A DNA stretch of 64,000 bases from Streptomyces xylophagus. GTDB taxonomy: Bacteria; Actinomycetota; Actinomycetes; Streptomycetales; Streptomycetaceae. Position numbers and translations under genes: made by a program. A model generated the notes under the pieces. That model worked only from the letters and a program-made list of their open reading frames with translations, was not told the origin of the DNA and did no database searches. The stretch covers positions 124,001 through 188,000 of the forward strand of contig NZ_JNWO01000019.1 in NCBI RefSeq assembly GCF_000716435.1, in the 5' to 3' direction. Below are positions 1 through 8,824 of this stretch, in pieces. Position 1 is the stretch's first letter. Each line of letters begins with the position of its first letter.

Positions 1-2
1 AC

Positions 3-1301
3 TCCGGTGCCGACGTCATCACCCTCGTCGCGAAGTCCCACGACCGCCATGTCGAACTGGCCCTGCGCACCACCCTCGACGAGAACCTGGAGATGGTCCG
101 CGACACCGTCTCCCACCTGGTCGCCCAGGGCCGCCGCGTCTTCGTCGACTGCGAGCACTTCTTCGACGGCTACCGCGCCAACCCCGAATACGCGAAAACG
201 GTCGTCCGCACGGCCTCGGAGGCCGGCGCGTCCGTCGTGATCCTCTGCGACACCAACGGCGGGATGCTCCCGGCGCAGGTCCAGGCGGTCGTCGCCACCG
301 TCCTCGCCGACACCGGCGCCCGGCTCGGCATCCACACCCAGGACGACACCGGCTGCGCGGTCGCCAACACCCTCGCCGCCGTCGACGCGGGCGCGACCCA
401 CGTCCAGTGCACGGCGAACGGCTACGGCGAGCGCGTCGGCAACGCCAACCTGTTCCCGGTGGTCGCCGCCCTGGAGCTGAAGTACGGCAAGAAGGTCCTG
501 CCCGACGGCAAGCTCCGCGAAATGACCCGCATCTCGCACGCGATCGCCGAGGTCGTGAACCTCACCCCGTCCACGCACCAGCCGTACGTAGGAGTGTCCG
601 CTTTCGCGCACAAGGCGGGCCTGCACGCCTCCGCGATCAAGGTCGACCCGGATCTGTACCAGCACATCGACCCCGAGCAGGTCGGCAACACCATGCGGAT
701 GCTGGTCTCCGACATGGCGGGCCGCGCGTCGATCGAGCTCAAGGGCAAGGAACTCGGCGTCGACATCAGCGGCGACCGCGAGCTGGTCGGCCGGGTCGTG
801 GACCGGGTCAAGGCACGCGAACTCAAGGGCTACACCTACGAGGCGGCCGACGCGTCCTTCGAACTCCTCCTCCGAGCCGAGGCGGAGGGCAAGGCCCGCT
901 CCTACTTCCAGGTCGAGTCCTGGCGCGCGATCGTCGAGGACCGCCCCGACGGCAGCCACGCCAACGAAGCCACCGTCAAGCTCTTCGCCAAGGGCGAGCG
1001 CATCGTCGCCACGGCCGAGGGCAACGGCCCGGTCAACGCCCTGGACCGCGCCCTGCGAGTAGCCCTGGAGAAGATCTACCCCCAGCTCGCCAAGCTCGAC
1101 CTCGTCGACTACAAGGTCCGCATCCTGGAAGGCGTCCACGGCACGTCCTCCACGACCCGCGTCCTGATCTCCACGTCCGACGGCGCGGGCGAGTGGTCGA
1201 CGGTAGGCGTCGCGGAGAACGTCATCGCCGCGTCGTGGCAGGCGCTGGAGGACGCGTACACGTACGGCCTCCTCCGCGCGGGCGTCGAGCCCGCCGAGTA
1301 A
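3..1301 (+). CDS. cimA: Citramalate synthase (5' end outside window)
   Basis: This is the 3' part of a CimA/LeuA-family synthase; the reading frame is open from base 3, so the start lies upstream of the window. The family condenses pyruvate with acetyl-CoA to citramalate, feeding 2-ketobutyrate and isoleucine synthesis in the cytoplasm. What is visible is the C-terminal half of the HMGL-like TIM barrel (VFVDCEHFFDGY, LCDTNGG, HTQDDTGCAVANT) and the family loop NGYGERVGNANL. A C-terminal LeuA-type regulatory/dimerisation domain follows (about the last 130 residues, with GVHGTSSTTRVLI). The length and the CEHFFDGY motif fit the citramalate branch better than 2-isopropylmalate synthase, although older annotations call it leuA2. 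A minus-strand lipoprotein gene begins 7 bases after its stop, so the two are convergent. Confidence 0.93.
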   Translation, partial: SGADVITLVAKSHDRHVELALRTTLDENLEMVRDTVSHLVAQGRRVFVDCEHFFDGYRANPEYAKTVVRTASEAGASVVILCDTNGGMLPAQVQAVVATVLADTGARLGIHTQDDTGCAVANTLAAVDAGATHVQCTANGYGERVGNANLFPVVAALELKYGKKVLPDGKLREMTRISHAIAEVVNLTPSTHQPYVGVSAFAHKAGLHASAIKVDPDLYQHIDPEQVGNTMRMLVSDMAGRASIELKGKELGVDISGDRELVGRVVDRVKARELKGYTYEAADASFELLLRAEAEGKARSYFQVESWRAIVEDRPDGSHANEATVKLFAKGERIVATAEGNGPVNALDRALRVALEKIYPQLAKLDLVDYKVRILEGVHGTSSTTRVLISTSDGAGEWSTVGVAENVIAASWQALEDAYTYGLLRAGVEPAE

Positions 1302-1308
1302 CCCGCCC

Positions 1309-1800
1309 TCAGCAGGAGTCCTCGGCGAGCTTCTCGAACTCGCCGAGGCTCATGGCCCTGCCGTCGGCCCATACCTGGCCGGGCTCGAGAGCGGTGATCT
1401 GCTCGGTCGTGAAGTCGACGATGCCGTTGTAGGAGTCGCCGGTGATGTAGTGCCCGAAGCCGAGCGAGTAGTGGTATTTCGGCTGGAGTCGCTGCGCACC
1501 GCGATGCCGGGCCTTCCAGGCGACCGGAGGCGAGAAGAGCGCGAACTCGGCGTCCCCGCTCAGCTTCTCCTTCCGCACGTCCCACCCCGTGGTGACCGGT
1601 CCGTCGTCGATCCCCTTGGCCCACCCGCCGAGCGACGGCTTCCGGTAACTGTCGTCCCCGCACGGCCGGATCAGTGCGTACGGCATCCCGTCCGCCCCGA
1701 GCCGTACCCCGGCCAGCGGCAGATCGACGGCCCCGCACCCGCTGAGCAGCAGACACCCCGCCGCCACACCCGCGACCGCCGCCACCCTCCGGGTCAGCAC
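1309..1800 (-). CDS. Small secreted lipoprotein, paralogue of its upstream neighbour
   Basis: 163 residues with a GTG start. The N-terminus has a short basic stretch, a hydrophobic core and a lipobox LLSGC, so it should be exported and lipid-anchored. No enzyme family is recognised. It shares a layout with the gene just upstream (1794-2303): a DLPLAGVRL-type segment after the lipobox, FSPPVAW in the middle, and a closing DFTTEQIT...PGQVWADGRAMS segment, so the two look like a tandem duplication. Its GTG overlaps the upstream gene's TGA by 7 bases, which points to one transcript with translational coupling. Function unknown; surface or cell-wall associated by its signal. Confidence 0.8.
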   Translation of the reverse strand: MLTRRVAAVAGVAAGCLLLSGCGAVDLPLAGVRLGADGMPYALIRPCGDDSYRKPSLGGWAKGIDDGPVTTGWDVRKEKLSGDAEFALFSPPVAWKARHRGAQRLQPKYHYSLGFGHYITGDSYNGIVDFTTEQITALEPGQVWADGRAMSLGEFEKLAEDSC

Positions 1801-2303
1801 GCGTCGTCCACGAGGTCGTCGAAGTCGTCCCGGCTCATCGCACGGTCGTCGGCCCAGACCTGGCCGGGTTTCAGCCGGTTCAGGTCGGCGGTGGTGAAGT
1901 AGACCACGATGTCGTACGGGTCCCAGCCCGAGCGGGGGCCGGTGACGTCGAGGGCATAGGTGCGGCCGGGCCGCAGCCGCTGCGGTCCCGTCGCCTCCGT
2001 GTGCCAGGCGGCGGGTGGTGAGAAGAGCGGGAACGTCGCCGTGGAGACCTCGATCTCCGCGCCGAAATCCGGCCGCCAGCCGGTCTGCTGGTCGACCGGC
2101 TCACTGGCGCCCGCGTCCCCGGTGGGCCAACTGCTCAGTTCCGCCCGGGAGCCGCGGTCACCGTCGCACAGCCGCAACGTGGCGACCGGCGTGCCGTCCC
2201 CGTCCAGCCGGACGGCCGCGAGCGACAGGTTTGCCGGGCTGCACCCACCGAGCAGCACAGATCCCGCGACCGCACTCACAACACCCACCACGACACGTTT
2301 CAT
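1794..2303 (-). CDS. Small secreted lipoprotein, first of a duplicated pair
   Basis: I start this at the ATG giving MKRVVVGVV rather than an ATG 27 bases further upstream, because that yields a clean signal peptide with lipobox LLGGC near residue 20. About 169 residues. It shares with the downstream gene the motifs LSLAAVRL, PLFSPPAAWH, YFTTADL and PGQVWADDRAMS, so they are paralogues. No known domain is recognised. It overlaps the downstream gene by 7 bases in the same direction and lies about 40 bases beyond the 3' end of the secreted GH30 gene, which is also on the minus strand, so co-transcription with that gene is possible but not shown. Confidence 0.78.
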   Translation of the reverse strand: MKRVVVGVVSAVAGSVLLGGCSPANLSLAAVRLDGDGTPVATLRLCDGDRGSRAELSSWPTGDAGASEPVDQQTGWRPDFGAEIEVSTATFPLFSPPAAWHTEATGPQRLRPGRTYALDVTGPRSGWDPYDIVVYFTTADLNRLKPGQVWADDRAMSRDDFDDLVDDAC

Positions 2304-2342
2304 GTCCCGCCCCCGTCGAGGGCGGGACACGACCCGCCCTGC

Positions 2343-4217
2343 CTACTGCAAGTGCCACTTCTGGTTGGCAGCCCCCGTGCACGTCCAGATCTGCGCCCGC
2401 GTCCCGTTGGTCGACGAATTGCCCGTCACATCAAGGCACTTGTTGGCCGCCGTATTCACCACATCACCGGTCGTGGAGTTGTACGACCACTGTTGCGCGG
2501 CGGTTCCGTTGCAGTCGTACAACTGCACCTTCGCCCCGTCAGCCGTCGAAGCCGAGGTCACGTCAAGGCACTTGCCGAGCGACCGCACCGTTCCGTCGGT
2601 CCCCACGGTCCACTGCTGGGCGGTCGACCCGTTGCAGTCGTAGAGCTGGACGGCCGTGCCGTTGGTGGTCGAACCTCCGGCCACGTCAAGGCACTTGCTC
2701 GCGAGACCGACGAACGCGCCGGTCTGGCTGCCGCCGCCGGACTGTGTCCCCGTCCAGGTGAACGTGGCGGACGTCTTGCCGGGGAGGGAGTAAGTCGCGT
2801 GCTGGCCACCCCAGTTGATGGTCACCGTCTTCGCCGTGGACGCGTCGTTGTACGCGATCAGCGCCTTCGAACCGTCCGGGTTGCGCCACGCCACATTCGG
2901 CACGTTCGTGGACGCCGTGGAAGCGATCCGCTGGGCGCCGGGACGGACGAACTTCGTCAACTGGCCCATCGTGTAGTACTCGACGGTGTAGTCGACGGTC
3001 CCGCTCGCGCCGTCGCCGTTGTGGACGGTGATCAGGCCGGTGCAGGTGCCGCAACCGCCATTGTGCGGGCCCATGTTCTGGTCCACGGCGAGGGACCACT
3101 TGGTCACCGACTTCGCCCAGTTGCGGGTGTAGTCGATGATGTTGTTCATGTCCTCGCGCTGCTGGTTGGCGACCCAGGTGCCGCCGGAGTGCTCGGTGCC
3201 GAAGGCGTCCAGCGTCGGGTACTGGTTGTGGACGGTGGTCTGCTTGGTGACGCCGCTGATGTCGCTGTAGCCGTGCCAGGCGATGCCGCCGAAGTTGGGG
3301 TTGGAGCGGACGGCCGCGTCGTCCACGGTCGCCGCCGCGTACGAGTCGTATACGTCCCAGTTCCAGTCGTGCGCCAGGACCTTCGTCGTCAGGCCGGACG
3401 CGTTGAGCTTCGGCAGCAGCTCGCTCTTCGTGAAGTACGCGAGCCCGGACGCGTTCCAGCTCATCGACGGGTAGCCGGAGCAACACGTCGGCTCGTTCTG
3501 GACGGTCACGTACGAGACCGGAACGCCCTGGTCCTTGTACGCCTGGAGGTACTTGACGAAGTAGTTGGCGTAGGCGCCGTAGTCCTCCGACTTCAGCCAA
3601 CCGCCGTTGAGCGACCCGCTGTCCTTCATCCACGCGGGAGCCGTCCATGGCGAGGCCATGACAGTCAGAGAGGGGTTGAGGGAGAGCGCCTGCTTGGTCA
3701 GCGGAACGACGTCCGCCAGGTCGTGCGCGATCGAGAAGGAGGTGAGGTTGGGGTCGGTCTGGCCGGAGGCCACGTCGTCGTACGAGTAGCCGTAGCGGGC
3801 CAGGTCGGAGGCGCCCATCGGATTGCGCAGGAACGAAAGGCCGATCCCGTCCGTCGGCGAGAACAGCTTGGTCATGGTCGCGTTCCGGGTCGCCGTCGAC
3901 AGCGCGCCGCTGCTGTTCATCAGCCAGGCCGCGGTGTCCGTGAAGGACGCGCCGCCGCCGGTGAAGGTCTGGTAGCGGGTGTTCTCGTCGACGGTGATGT
4001 TCTCGCCGCTGCCGCCCGTCCCGGACGAGAAGGCGAACGGAGTCTGGGCCTGGAGGCCGCGGGTGACATGGCGTCCGGCGGCGTCGTCGGTGGTGGTGAG
4101 CCAGGCCGTGACCTGCTCACCGGCGGCGTGCGCGGGGGGTACGGCGGCGGTGAAGCCGGCCACGGAGAGCAGTCCGGCGACGAGCAGCCGGGCCGTGCGG
4201 GGGGTTCTCCTGGACAT
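2343..4217 (-). CDS. Secreted GH30 family glycoside hydrolase with ricin-type lectin domain
   Basis: 624 residues. Signal peptide at 1-32 (RR near the N-terminus, hydrophobic core, PAHA/A cleavage-like end). The GH30 catalytic domain spans about 40-480: the TFTGGGASFTDTAAW opening, likely acid/base Glu242 in VTVQNEPT and likely nucleophile Glu342 in FGTEHSGG. After a short linker, about 495-624 is a three-fold beta-trefoil (CBM13/ricin B) with KCLDV and QQW repeats that bind sugars. GH30 enzymes act on glucosylceramide, beta-1,6-glucan or xylan; a secreted endo-beta-1,6-glucanase-like role fits, but the subfamily is not settled here. The start has AGGAAGG about 10 bases upstream. It diverges from a secreted GH3 beta-glucosidase gene and probably shares the operator between them. 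Confidence 0.9.
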   Translation of the reverse strand: MSRRTPRTARLLVAGLLSVAGFTAAVPPAHAAGEQVTAWLTTTDDAAGRHVTRGLQAQTPFAFSSGTGGSGENITVDENTRYQTFTGGGASFTDTAAWLMNSSGALSTATRNATMTKLFSPTDGIGLSFLRNPMGASDLARYGYSYDDVASGQTDPNLTSFSIAHDLADVVPLTKQALSLNPSLTVMASPWTAPAWMKDSGSLNGGWLKSEDYGAYANYFVKYLQAYKDQGVPVSYVTVQNEPTCCSGYPSMSWNASGLAYFTKSELLPKLNASGLTTKVLAHDWNWDVYDSYAAATVDDAAVRSNPNFGGIAWHGYSDISGVTKQTTVHNQYPTLDAFGTEHSGGTWVANQQREDMNNIIDYTRNWAKSVTKWSLAVDQNMGPHNGGCGTCTGLITVHNGDGASGTVDYTVEYYTMGQLTKFVRPGAQRIASTASTNVPNVAWRNPDGSKALIAYNDASTAKTVTINWGGQHATYSLPGKTSATFTWTGTQSGGGSQTGAFVGLASKCLDVAGGSTTNGTAVQLYDCNGSTAQQWTVGTDGTVRSLGKCLDVTSASTADGAKVQLYDCNGTAAQQWSYNSTTGDVVNTAANKCLDVTGNSSTNGTRAQIWTCTGAANQKWHLQ

Positions 4218-4263
4218 GGATGCGTTAGCCCTTCCTGACGAGATGTCTTGACGGGTCCTCGGG

Positions 4264-4281
4264 CCGTTAGTTAACTCACGG
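4264..4281. promoter_or_regulatory. Near-perfect 18-bp palindrome between divergent glycosidase genes
   Basis: CCGTTAGTTAACTCACGG is self-complementary at 8 of its 9 half-site positions. It lies 47 bases from the GH30 start and 70 bases from the GH3 start. A single symmetric site in the divergent promoter region of two secreted glycosidases looks like a LacI- or GntR-type operator. The binding regulator is not in the window. Confidence 0.6.
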
Positions 4282-4350
4282 CGTGATCTAAGTCATGAGT
4301 GAACTGTGCGAACCAGAGTGAACCAGAGCCCCAGAGCCGAGGGAAGGTCC

Positions 4351-7300
4351 ATGCCAAGAACCGCCCTGCTCGTTTCCACCGCACTGTGCGCCGCGCTGCT
4401 GACACCGGCCGCCGTGACCCAGGCGTCCGCCGCCGCCGACCCGGCCCCCACTCCCGTCGACCGCTTCGAGGGCGAGGTGCCCTTCGCGAGCCAGCCCGCC
4501 GAAGGCATCTTCACCTGGGGCAGCGACAACGACGACCCGCCCCAACTCGCCCTGACCGCGAGACCGGACGCCCCCGAGGGCGAACACGTACTCTCCGGCA
4601 CCTACGACATCAGCGGCTACGGCGGCTTCACCCACGACTACGCCGCGACCGAGCCCGGCCACGACTGGTCGGCGCACCAGGGCATCCGGTTCTGGTGGGA
4701 CGGCCAGAACACCGGCAAGTCGACCAACTTCGAGATCAAGGACGGTGGCGCGAACGGCGAGGCCTCCGAGCTGTGGACGACGTCCTTCACGGACGACTTC
4801 ACCGGCTGGAAGCAGATCGAGATCCCGTTCACGAACTTCGTCTACCGGACGGACTACCAGCCCGTCGGCGGCATCGACCACGTCCTCGGGCTGACCCAGA
4901 TGTGGGGCTACGCGGTCACGCTCCCCGTCGGCGTCAAGAGCCAATTCTCCATGGACGACGTGGAGTTGTACGGCAAGGCCGACCAGTCGCTGCGCGCCTC
5001 CGTCACCACCGACTCGGCCGTCTACCCGGTCAAGGAGGGCGGTACGGCCACGGTCAAGGTCACCGTCGCCACCACCGGCGCCGTCCCGCTCGACGACCCA
5101 GTGACCGTCGCCTACGCGTCCGACGGAGGCACCGCCACGTCCGGCAAGGACTACACCCCGGTCGCCGGCACCCTCACCTTCCCGGCGGGCACCGCGTCCG
5201 GCACCACGCAGACCGTCAAGGTCCGCACGCTCAAGGACAAGTCGGCCGAGAACGCCGAGACGATCCCGCTCAAGCTCACGGTGACCGGCGCCAAGGCCTC
5301 GACCGAGACCCCGCAGGTCGTCGTCGACGCGCACGGACTGCCGTACCTGGACAGCAAGTTGCCCATCAAGAAGCGCGTCGCCGACCTGGTCAAGCGCATG
5401 TCGCCGGCGGAGAAGGCCGGGCAGATGACCCAGGCCGAGCGCGGCGGTGTGGGCACCGGCGCCGACGTCGCCACCTACGACCTCGGCTCCCTGCTCTCCG
5501 GCGGCGGCTCGACCCCGACGCCCAACACGGCCGCGGCCTGGGCCAAGATGATCGACTCGTTCCAACTCCGGGCGCAGGCAACCCGGTTCCAGATCCCGCT
5601 GATCTACGGCGTCGACGCCGTCCACGGCCACAACAACCTGGCCGGCGCCACGATCATGCCGCACAACATCGGCATCGGTGCGACCCGCGATCCCCAACTC
5701 GCCGAGAAAACAGGCGCGGTGACGGCCAGTGAGGTCCGCTCGACCGGCGTCCCGTGGGACTTCGCGCCCTGCCTCTGCGTCACCCGTGACGAACGCTGGG
5801 GCCGCTCCTACGAGTCCTTCGGCGAGGACCCGGCGCTCGTGCAGTCCATGGAGACGATGATCCAGGGTCTCCAAGGCGCCGCGAACGGCAAGCAGTTGAA
5901 GGACGACGACAAGGTCCTCGCCACCGCCAAGCACTTCGTCGGCGACGGCGGCACGGCCTACGGCTCCTCCACCACCGGCACCTACACCATCGACCAGGGC
6001 GTCACCACCGTCACCCGCCAGCAGCTGGAAGCCATCCACCTGGCCCCGTACCAGACGGCCGTCGACCGGGGCATCGGCACGGTCATGCCGTCCTACTCCT
6101 CGCTCGACATCGTCGGCGACGGCCTCGGCCCGGTGAAGATGCACGCCCGCGCCGACATGATCAACGGCGTCCTCAAGAACCGGATGGGCTTCGACGGCTT
6201 CGTCATCAGCGACTGGAACGCCATCGACCAACTCCCCGGCGACTACGCCGCGCACGTCGACACGGCGGTCAACGCGGGCGTCGACATGATGATGGTCCCG
6301 TACAGCTACAAGGACTTCAGCTCGACGCTGATCGCCGAGGTGAAGGCGGGCCACGTCACCGAGAAGCGGATCGACGACGCCGTATCCCGCATCCTCACCC
6401 AGAAGTTCAAGCTCGGCCTCTTCGAGAAGCCGTACGCCGACACGAGCAACGCAGCGCAGATCGGCTCGACTTCGCACCGGGCCGTGGCCCGGCAGGCGGC
6501 GGCCGAGTCGCAGGTGCTGCTGAAGAACGCGGGTGGCGTCCTGCCGTTGAAGAAGAACCAGAAGGTCTACGTCGCCGGTTCCAACGCCGACGACCTCGGC
6601 AACCAGACCGGCGGCTGGACCATCACCTGGCAGGGCTCGTCCGGCACCAACACCACCGGCACGACGATCCTCCAGGGCATGAAGAACGCCGGCGGTGACG
6701 TCACCTACTCCAAGGACGCCTCCGCCTCGACCACCGGCTACGACGTCGGTGTGGTCGTCGTCGGCGAGACCCCGTACGCCGAGGGCATCGGCGATGTCGG
6801 CAACGGCAACGACCTGACCCTCACCCCGGCCGACCAGGCAGCGGTGGACAAGGTGTGCGCGGCGATGAAGTGCGCGGTGCTGATCGTCTCCGGGCGCCCG
6901 CAGCTGATCGGCGACCGGCTCCCCAAGATCGACGCCCTGGTCGCCTCCTGGCTGCCGGGCACGGAGGGCGACGGCGTGGCCGACGTCCTCTACGGCAAGC
7001 GCTCCTTCACCGGCCAACTCCCGGTCACCTGGCCGAAGTCGGAGGCTCAGCTGCCGATCAACGTCGGCGACACGTCGTACGATCCGCAGTTCCCGTACGG
7101 CTGGGGCCTGACGACCGTGACGAAGACGCCGACGGGTGGCGCGTCCACCTTGAAGGCACTGGAGGCCGCCGCGGGGAAGGCCCGCTCGGCGGGGACGGGC
7201 AAGGCGCTCGTCACCGAGGCGCGGCTGATCGTCCAGCAGAAGGTGGGCCAGAACATCACGGCGGCGGTGTCGAAGCCGTTCGCCGACGCGGACCATCTGT

Positions 7301-7362
7301 TGCTGACCGGGAAGTACGCGGCGGCCGTGAAGAAGCTGGAGGAGGCGTACCGGGCGGCGTGA
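4351..7362 (+). CDS. Secreted multidomain GH3 beta-glucosidase
   Basis: 1003 residues from the ATG at 4351, chosen because GGAAGG precedes it and it begins directly with a signal peptide (MPRTALLVSTALCAALL, cut near ASA/A). Domains in order: a CBM11-like beta-sandwich at about 35-210 (RFEGEVPF opening, RFWWDGQNTG), a Calx-beta domain at about 215-320 (YPVKEGGTATV, GGTATSGKDYT), the GH3 N-terminal barrel at about 335-680 with nucleophile Asp621 in FVISDWNAID, and the GH3 C-terminal domain at about 700-920. A helical tail of about 75 residues rich in Ala and Lys ends the protein. It should release glucose from oligosaccharides outside the cell, in step with the divergent GH30 enzyme. An in-frame ATG at 4306 would put extra residues before the signal peptide and is less likely. 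Confidence 0.92.
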   Translation: MPRTALLVSTALCAALLTPAAVTQASAAADPAPTPVDRFEGEVPFASQPAEGIFTWGSDNDDPPQLALTARPDAPEGEHVLSGTYDISGYGGFTHDYAATEPGHDWSAHQGIRFWWDGQNTGKSTNFEIKDGGANGEASELWTTSFTDDFTGWKQIEIPFTNFVYRTDYQPVGGIDHVLGLTQMWGYAVTLPVGVKSQFSMDDVELYGKADQSLRASVTTDSAVYPVKEGGTATVKVTVATTGAVPLDDPVTVAYASDGGTATSGKDYTPVAGTLTFPAGTASGTTQTVKVRTLKDKSAENAETIPLKLTVTGAKASTETPQVVVDAHGLPYLDSKLPIKKRVADLVKRMSPAEKAGQMTQAERGGVGTGADVATYDLGSLLSGGGSTPTPNTAAAWAKMIDSFQLRAQATRFQIPLIYGVDAVHGHNNLAGATIMPHNIGIGATRDPQLAEKTGAVTASEVRSTGVPWDFAPCLCVTRDERWGRSYESFGEDPALVQSMETMIQGLQGAANGKQLKDDDKVLATAKHFVGDGGTAYGSSTTGTYTIDQGVTTVTRQQLEAIHLAPYQTAVDRGIGTVMPSYSSLDIVGDGLGPVKMHARADMINGVLKNRMGFDGFVISDWNAIDQLPGDYAAHVDTAVNAGVDMMMVPYSYKDFSSTLIAEVKAGHVTEKRIDDAVSRILTQKFKLGLFEKPYADTSNAAQIGSTSHRAVARQAAAESQVLLKNAGGVLPLKKNQKVYVAGSNADDLGNQTGGWTITWQGSSGTNTTGTTILQGMKNAGGDVTYSKDASASTTGYDVGVVVVGETPYAEGIGDVGNGNDLTLTPADQAAVDKVCAAMKCAVLIVSGRPQLIGDRLPKIDALVASWLPGTEGDGVADVLYGKRSFTGQLPVTWPKSEAQLPINVGDTSYDPQFPYGWGLTTVTKTPTGGASTLKALEAAAGKARSAGTGKALVTEARLIVQQKVGQNITAAVSKPFADADHLLLTGKYAAAVKKLEEAYRAA

Positions 7363-7406
7363 GCGCGCTGCTGGAAGGGGGGCGGGGGCTGTCGTCGGCT
7401 GCGGGT

Positions 7407-7450
7407 CCGTCGTGGCTGGTCGCGCAGTTCCCCGCGCCCCTGGGGGGCGC
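7407..7450. repeat. Interspersed palindromic repeat, copy 1
   Basis: Thirty-four bases at 7407-7440 occur again, perfectly, as the reverse complement at 47698-47731. The right end forms a 7-bp hairpin (GCGCCCC / GGGGCGC, 7434-7450). The sequence resembles the small dispersed element with GTCGCGCAGTTCCCCGCGCC that I recall from many Streptomyces intergenic regions. It lies just after the GH3 gene, where it could act as a terminator or mRNA 3' end. Confidence 0.7.
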
Positions 7451-7468
7451 TTCGGCTAGCGTCGGATT

Positions 7469-8818
7469 ATGAAGGCTGTCGCTTGGGGCCGAAGCCTCCC
7501 GGGGTTGTTCGTGGCCCTGCTGCTCATCGCGCTGACCATGGCGGCCCCGGCCGTCGCGGACACCGGCGTCTCGACGATCGGCCGGGCCCTGCGCGCGGGC
7601 CCGGTCTACGTCGATCCGGCAGCGTCCGGGGTGTCGTCAGCCGACACCGACGCGCTCGCGCAGCGCATCAAGAAGGCCGACAAGCCGGTCTTCGTCGCGG
7701 TCCTCCCCGCCGACTACCCCACGGCGAACCTCTTCACGAACCTGCGCACCGCCACCGGCATCACCGGCCTCTACGCGATCCGCCTCGGCGACCGCTTCGA
7801 CGCCCGCGCCGACTCCAGGGTCCTGTCGAACACGGCCGTGAAGAACCTGGTCGCCAGCGTGCAGGGTGAGGACGCGAAGACCCAGCTCGACGACTTCACC
7901 GACCGCGCGCTCGCCAACATGGGCGGTTCGGCGCCCGCGTCCTGGGGCTCGTCCTCGGACGGCGGCGGAGTCTCCACCACCGCGCTGATCGTCGCGGGCG
8001 GGGTCGTGGTGGCGGGTGGCGCGGGGGCGTACACCCTCGTACGCCGCTCCCGCCGCCGCAGGCTGGAGGAGCAGCGCGCGGCGCTGGACAAGCTGCGGGT
8101 GGTGGTCGACGAGGACATCACGGCGTTCGGCGAGGAACTGGACCGCCTCGAATTCCACCCCGCCGAACCGGGCGCCGACGACGCGATGCGCGCCGACTAC
8201 GAACGCGCCCTCGACGCCTACGAGCAGGCGAAGTCGTACATGGCGGCGGCCACGAAACCCGAGGACGTCCGGTCCGTCACCCAGGCCCTGGAGGACGGCC
8301 GCTTCTCCCTCGCCCAGCTCGCCGCCCGCCGCGAGGGCCGCCCGCTGCCCGAACGTCGGGCCCCCTGCTTCTTCGACCCGCGCCACGGCCCGTCGGTCGC
8401 CGACGCCACCTGGACCCCGCAGGGCGGCGCACCGCGAGAGGTCCCCGTCTGCGCGGCCGACCAGGCCCGCCTCGCCGACGGCCGGGACCCGATGATCCGC
8501 GAGGTCGACACGGACTACGGCCGCCGCCCGTACTGGGACGCGGGACCGGCCTACGGCCCCTGGGCCGGCGGCTACTTCGGCGGCGGCCTCCTCCCCGGCC
8601 TCCTCGTCGGCACGCTGCTGGGCAGCATGATGGCCACCCCGTCCTACGCCTCCGACTACGGCACCGGTTACGGCGACTTCGGCAGCGGCGGTTACGACGG
8701 CGGGGACGTCTCCGGGGCGGACTTCGACTCGGGCGACTTCGGCGGCGGCTTCGGGGGAGGGGACTTCGGAGGGGGCGGAGACGGGGGAGGCGGCGGGGAC
8801 TTCGGCGGGGGTTTCTGA
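7469..8818 (+). CDS. TPM-domain-like membrane protein with glycine-rich tail
   Basis: 449 residues. Signal peptide or first membrane segment at about 8-31. An extracytoplasmic alpha/beta domain of roughly 130 residues follows (VYVDPAASG, VFVAVLPADY) that resembles TPM-type domains. Next are a second membrane segment near 170-190 (TTALIVAGGVVVAGGAGAYTL), a basic stop-transfer RRSRRRR, and a charged helical cytoplasmic region. A further hydrophobic GGGLLPGLLVGTLLGSMM segment precedes a terminal tract of Gly, Asp and Phe repeats (GGGDFGGGG type). The function is unknown; proteins of this shape are common in Streptomyces. There is no Shine-Dalgarno, but TAGCGT lies 6 bases before the ATG, which fits a leaderless transcript. 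It converges on the WD40 gene, 6 bases away. Confidence 0.8.
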   Translation: MKAVAWGRSLPGLFVALLLIALTMAAPAVADTGVSTIGRALRAGPVYVDPAASGVSSADTDALAQRIKKADKPVFVAVLPADYPTANLFTNLRTATGITGLYAIRLGDRFDARADSRVLSNTAVKNLVASVQGEDAKTQLDDFTDRALANMGGSAPASWGSSSDGGGVSTTALIVAGGVVVAGGAGAYTLVRRSRRRRLEEQRAALDKLRVVVDEDITAFGEELDRLEFHPAEPGADDAMRADYERALDAYEQAKSYMAAATKPEDVRSVTQALEDGRFSLAQLAARREGRPLPERRAPCFFDPRHGPSVADATWTPQGGAPREVPVCAADQARLADGRDPMIREVDTDYGRRPYWDAGPAYGPWAGGYFGGGLLPGLLVGTLLGSMMATPSYASDYGTGYGDFGSGGYDGGDVSGADFDSGDFGGGFGGGDFGGGGDGGGGGDFGGGF

Positions 8819-8824
8819 ACCGCG

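Noticed and set aside
4288..7296. 1002-codon frame on the minus strand opposite the GH3 gene
   Set aside because: It is the antisense shadow of a clear GH3 gene: Val/Gly/Arg/Asp-rich with no domain, caused by high GC in third positions.
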